Assembly (NCBI GenBank): GCA_021324165.1
Contig: JAJPJR010000012.1
Coordinates: forward strand, 1-33,145
Direction of reading: 5' to 3'
From: Armatimonadota bacterium
GTDB lineage: Bacteria > Armatimonadota > Fimbriimonadia > Fimbriimonadales > ATM1
DNA: 33,145 nt
Every line of letters begins with the position of its first letter. The first letter of the stretch is position 1. Of this stretch, positions 31,958-33,145 are shown one piece after another. The notes under the pieces are model-generated. The model was given only the letters and a program-made list of their open reading frames with translations. It made no database searches and was not told where the DNA came from. A program made the position numbers and the translations under genes.

Positions 31958-33145
31958 TGCGATGCCTGCCAAATGGTGAAATCCTGCTGCGCAGATCGCG
32001 CAGTGAAGGTGATGCTCACGCCGTTTCGCATCTGAGTTTTCCTGCGCCCGTCATCGAACACCAAGATCGGCACTCGGCGCTCGCCAACTTGGAGCGACGG
32101 CTTGAGCGTGTAGGTTGTGCCCGGCTTCAATCCGGTCAATCGAATCTTCCACGTTTGCAAAACGTTCTTTCGAATGTCGCGATACATGGGCGTCGTTGTG
32201 CCGATTTGGGCCTGCAACGCGCCGCCCCAAATCGGAGGGAGCATCGCATCGTAACGCTTATCCCAGCCGTTGGTTGCATCGCGCGATGTGCCGATCACAA
32301 CCGATGAATGTTCGATTTTGTTTCCCGCGAACAGCAGCACGGCGTTCCAATCATATCGCAATGGAGGCGGATTCGAACTTACGGCGAACGAATTTGGGCG
32401 GAACGTGATCGTAACGCCTTCGGGCGCCAAAACGCGAATATAAAACGCCATGCCTTTGCGAAAGTCAATGATCGGATCGAGCGTCCCGCCTTCGGGTACG
32501 CCGCTGAACGTATCGGGTGCACCCGGTGTAAGCGTAAAGAATGTGGAATCAATCAACGAATCAACCACCGCGTCATCGAGCGATTCGGGAAGATCAACGG
32601 TGTGCTGAATTGTGGCGTTCGAGAAGCTTAGATCGAAGTTGTACGGGTTGCAGATCAGATTCCATCCAGGCTGCAATGCAACCGAAATGGGCTGCGGGCC
32701 GACCGATCTGCCAAAAATCGAAAAGTTAGCGGCTGCCGCAGGCATACGGATGAAATATCCGCGGCCCGCCTGAAACGGCGCCATCGAAGGATAAAACTCG
32801 TAGCGGAACAGATCCTGTCTCCAGCGCGCGACGAGCGTCTGATCGGGAGGCAGTCCGAGGTTCGAAGCCATGTTGGTGTCGTACGGCGTTACCGGAAAGC
32901 CGACGCTTTGCACGCCGCCTGCAAGCCCTCCCAACGGCTGCCAAGTGAGGTCATCCACCAAACGAAGATCAAGCCCGAGCGTTGGGCCCCAACTGTTGAC
33001 GAAGCGCGTGAGCAACGTTGTATCCACTCCGGTATCGGTTTTGACCACTTCGATTTTCAACCTGCGCGGGGTGTCAAACGCCGTTCCGACCGTGGTGCCG
33101 AACGCACCGTTTTGAATTGGCGTTTCGATGGGCGCTGTGTTGGGC
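31954..33145 (-). CDS. Large secreted beta-rich protein, 5' end cut by the window
   Basis: The frame is open to the right edge, so at least 397 residues are present and the start lies outside. A TTG at 33060 in frame is not needed as a start. The visible part is beta-rich, with repeats of a W-[NL]-L-[IV] type block (ALQPGWNLICNPYNF and the FRKGMAFYIRVLAPEGVTITF region) that resemble surface-protein repeats. The C-terminus ends in a strand pattern, TARSAQQDFTIWQASQ. No domain is recognised with confidence. It is followed by the lipoprotein with ATGA overlap. Confidence 0.55.
   Translation of the reverse strand, partial: PNTAPIETPIQNGAFGTTVGTAFDTPRRLKIEVVKTDTGVDTTLLTRFVNSWGPTLGLDLRLVDDLTWQPLGGLAGGVQSVGFPVTPYDTNMASNLGLPPDQTLVARWRQDLFRYEFYPSMAPFQAGRGYFIRMPAAAANFSIFGRSVGPQPISVALQPGWNLICNPYNFDLSFSNATIQHTVDLPESLDDAVVDSLIDSTFFTLTPGAPDTFSGVPEGGTLDPIIDFRKGMAFYIRVLAPEGVTITFRPNSFAVSSNPPPLRYDWNAVLLFAGNKIEHSSVVIGTSRDATNGWDKRYDAMLPPIWGGALQAQIGTTTPMYRDIRKNVLQTWKIRLTGLKPGTTYTLKPSLQVGERRVPILVFDDGRRKTQMRNGVSITFTARSAQQDFTIWQASQ

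Noticed and set aside
1-33145. CRISPR arrays, insertion-sequence transposases, integrases, rRNA genes
   Set aside because: None was found: there are no regularly spaced direct repeats with unique spacers, no transposase or integrase-like protein, and no rRNA sequence.

Overview
The window is a gene-dense bacterial chromosome segment with moderately high G+C. It carries about 28 protein genes, two tRNA genes and little spacer. The cell is probably diderm: there is an LptC/OstA-like periplasmic protein, a predicted outer-membrane barrel and a type IV pilus motor cluster. Stop/start overlaps (TGATG, ATGA, GTGA) and GTG/TTG starts are frequent. The mix of DUF1800, KimA-type transporters and secreted PQQ/BNR propellers suggests Armatimonadota (Fimbriimonadia-like). 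That assignment is inference from gene content and is not proven.

Left part (1-13400). A hairpin repeat cluster and tRNA-Ile(GAU, minus strand) precede an overlapping set: exported PQQ-type propeller, dprA and nagA. Then come a KimA-type potassium transporter translationally coupled to an unusual STAS-USP protein, guaB, a DUF1800 protein, a Sua5-type threonylcarbamoyl-AMP synthase and a xylose-isomerase-like TIM barrel. On the minus strand, a lone CoA-transferase A subunit (no B subunit) overlaps a DUF72 protein.

Middle (13600-19934). A small two-helix membrane protein converges on a minus-strand chain of SurA-like PPIase, mazG, purE and purK. On the plus strand sits an isolated phage-type pair, terminase large subunit and DUF935-type portal, directly upstream of tRNA-Ala(UGC).

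Metal-handling cluster (19832-23255, minus). A compact run encodes a Cys-rich exported protein, a YtkA-like/outer-membrane-barrel fusion, an exported YHS protein, and a BNR propeller with CQCCHP and ACPMDG motifs whose reading frame runs through the antisense of tRNA-Ala. I read this as a candidate copper or other soft-metal system of the envelope. It is the best candidate for something undescribed. Divergent from it is a second KimA paralogue, preceded by a structured leader and an 18-codon upstream ORF overlapping its start.

Right part (25338-33145, minus). A perfect 13-bp hairpin separates the second KimA gene from the pilus genes. In transcription order the minus strand then reads: a large secreted protein cut by the window edge, a poly-Gly lipoprotein, an LptC/OstA-like protein, pilB, pilT and pilC.

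A recurrent theme is TANNNT boxes 4-12 nt before start codons, often built on the stop codon of the preceding gene. This suggests leaderless or near-leaderless internal promoters.
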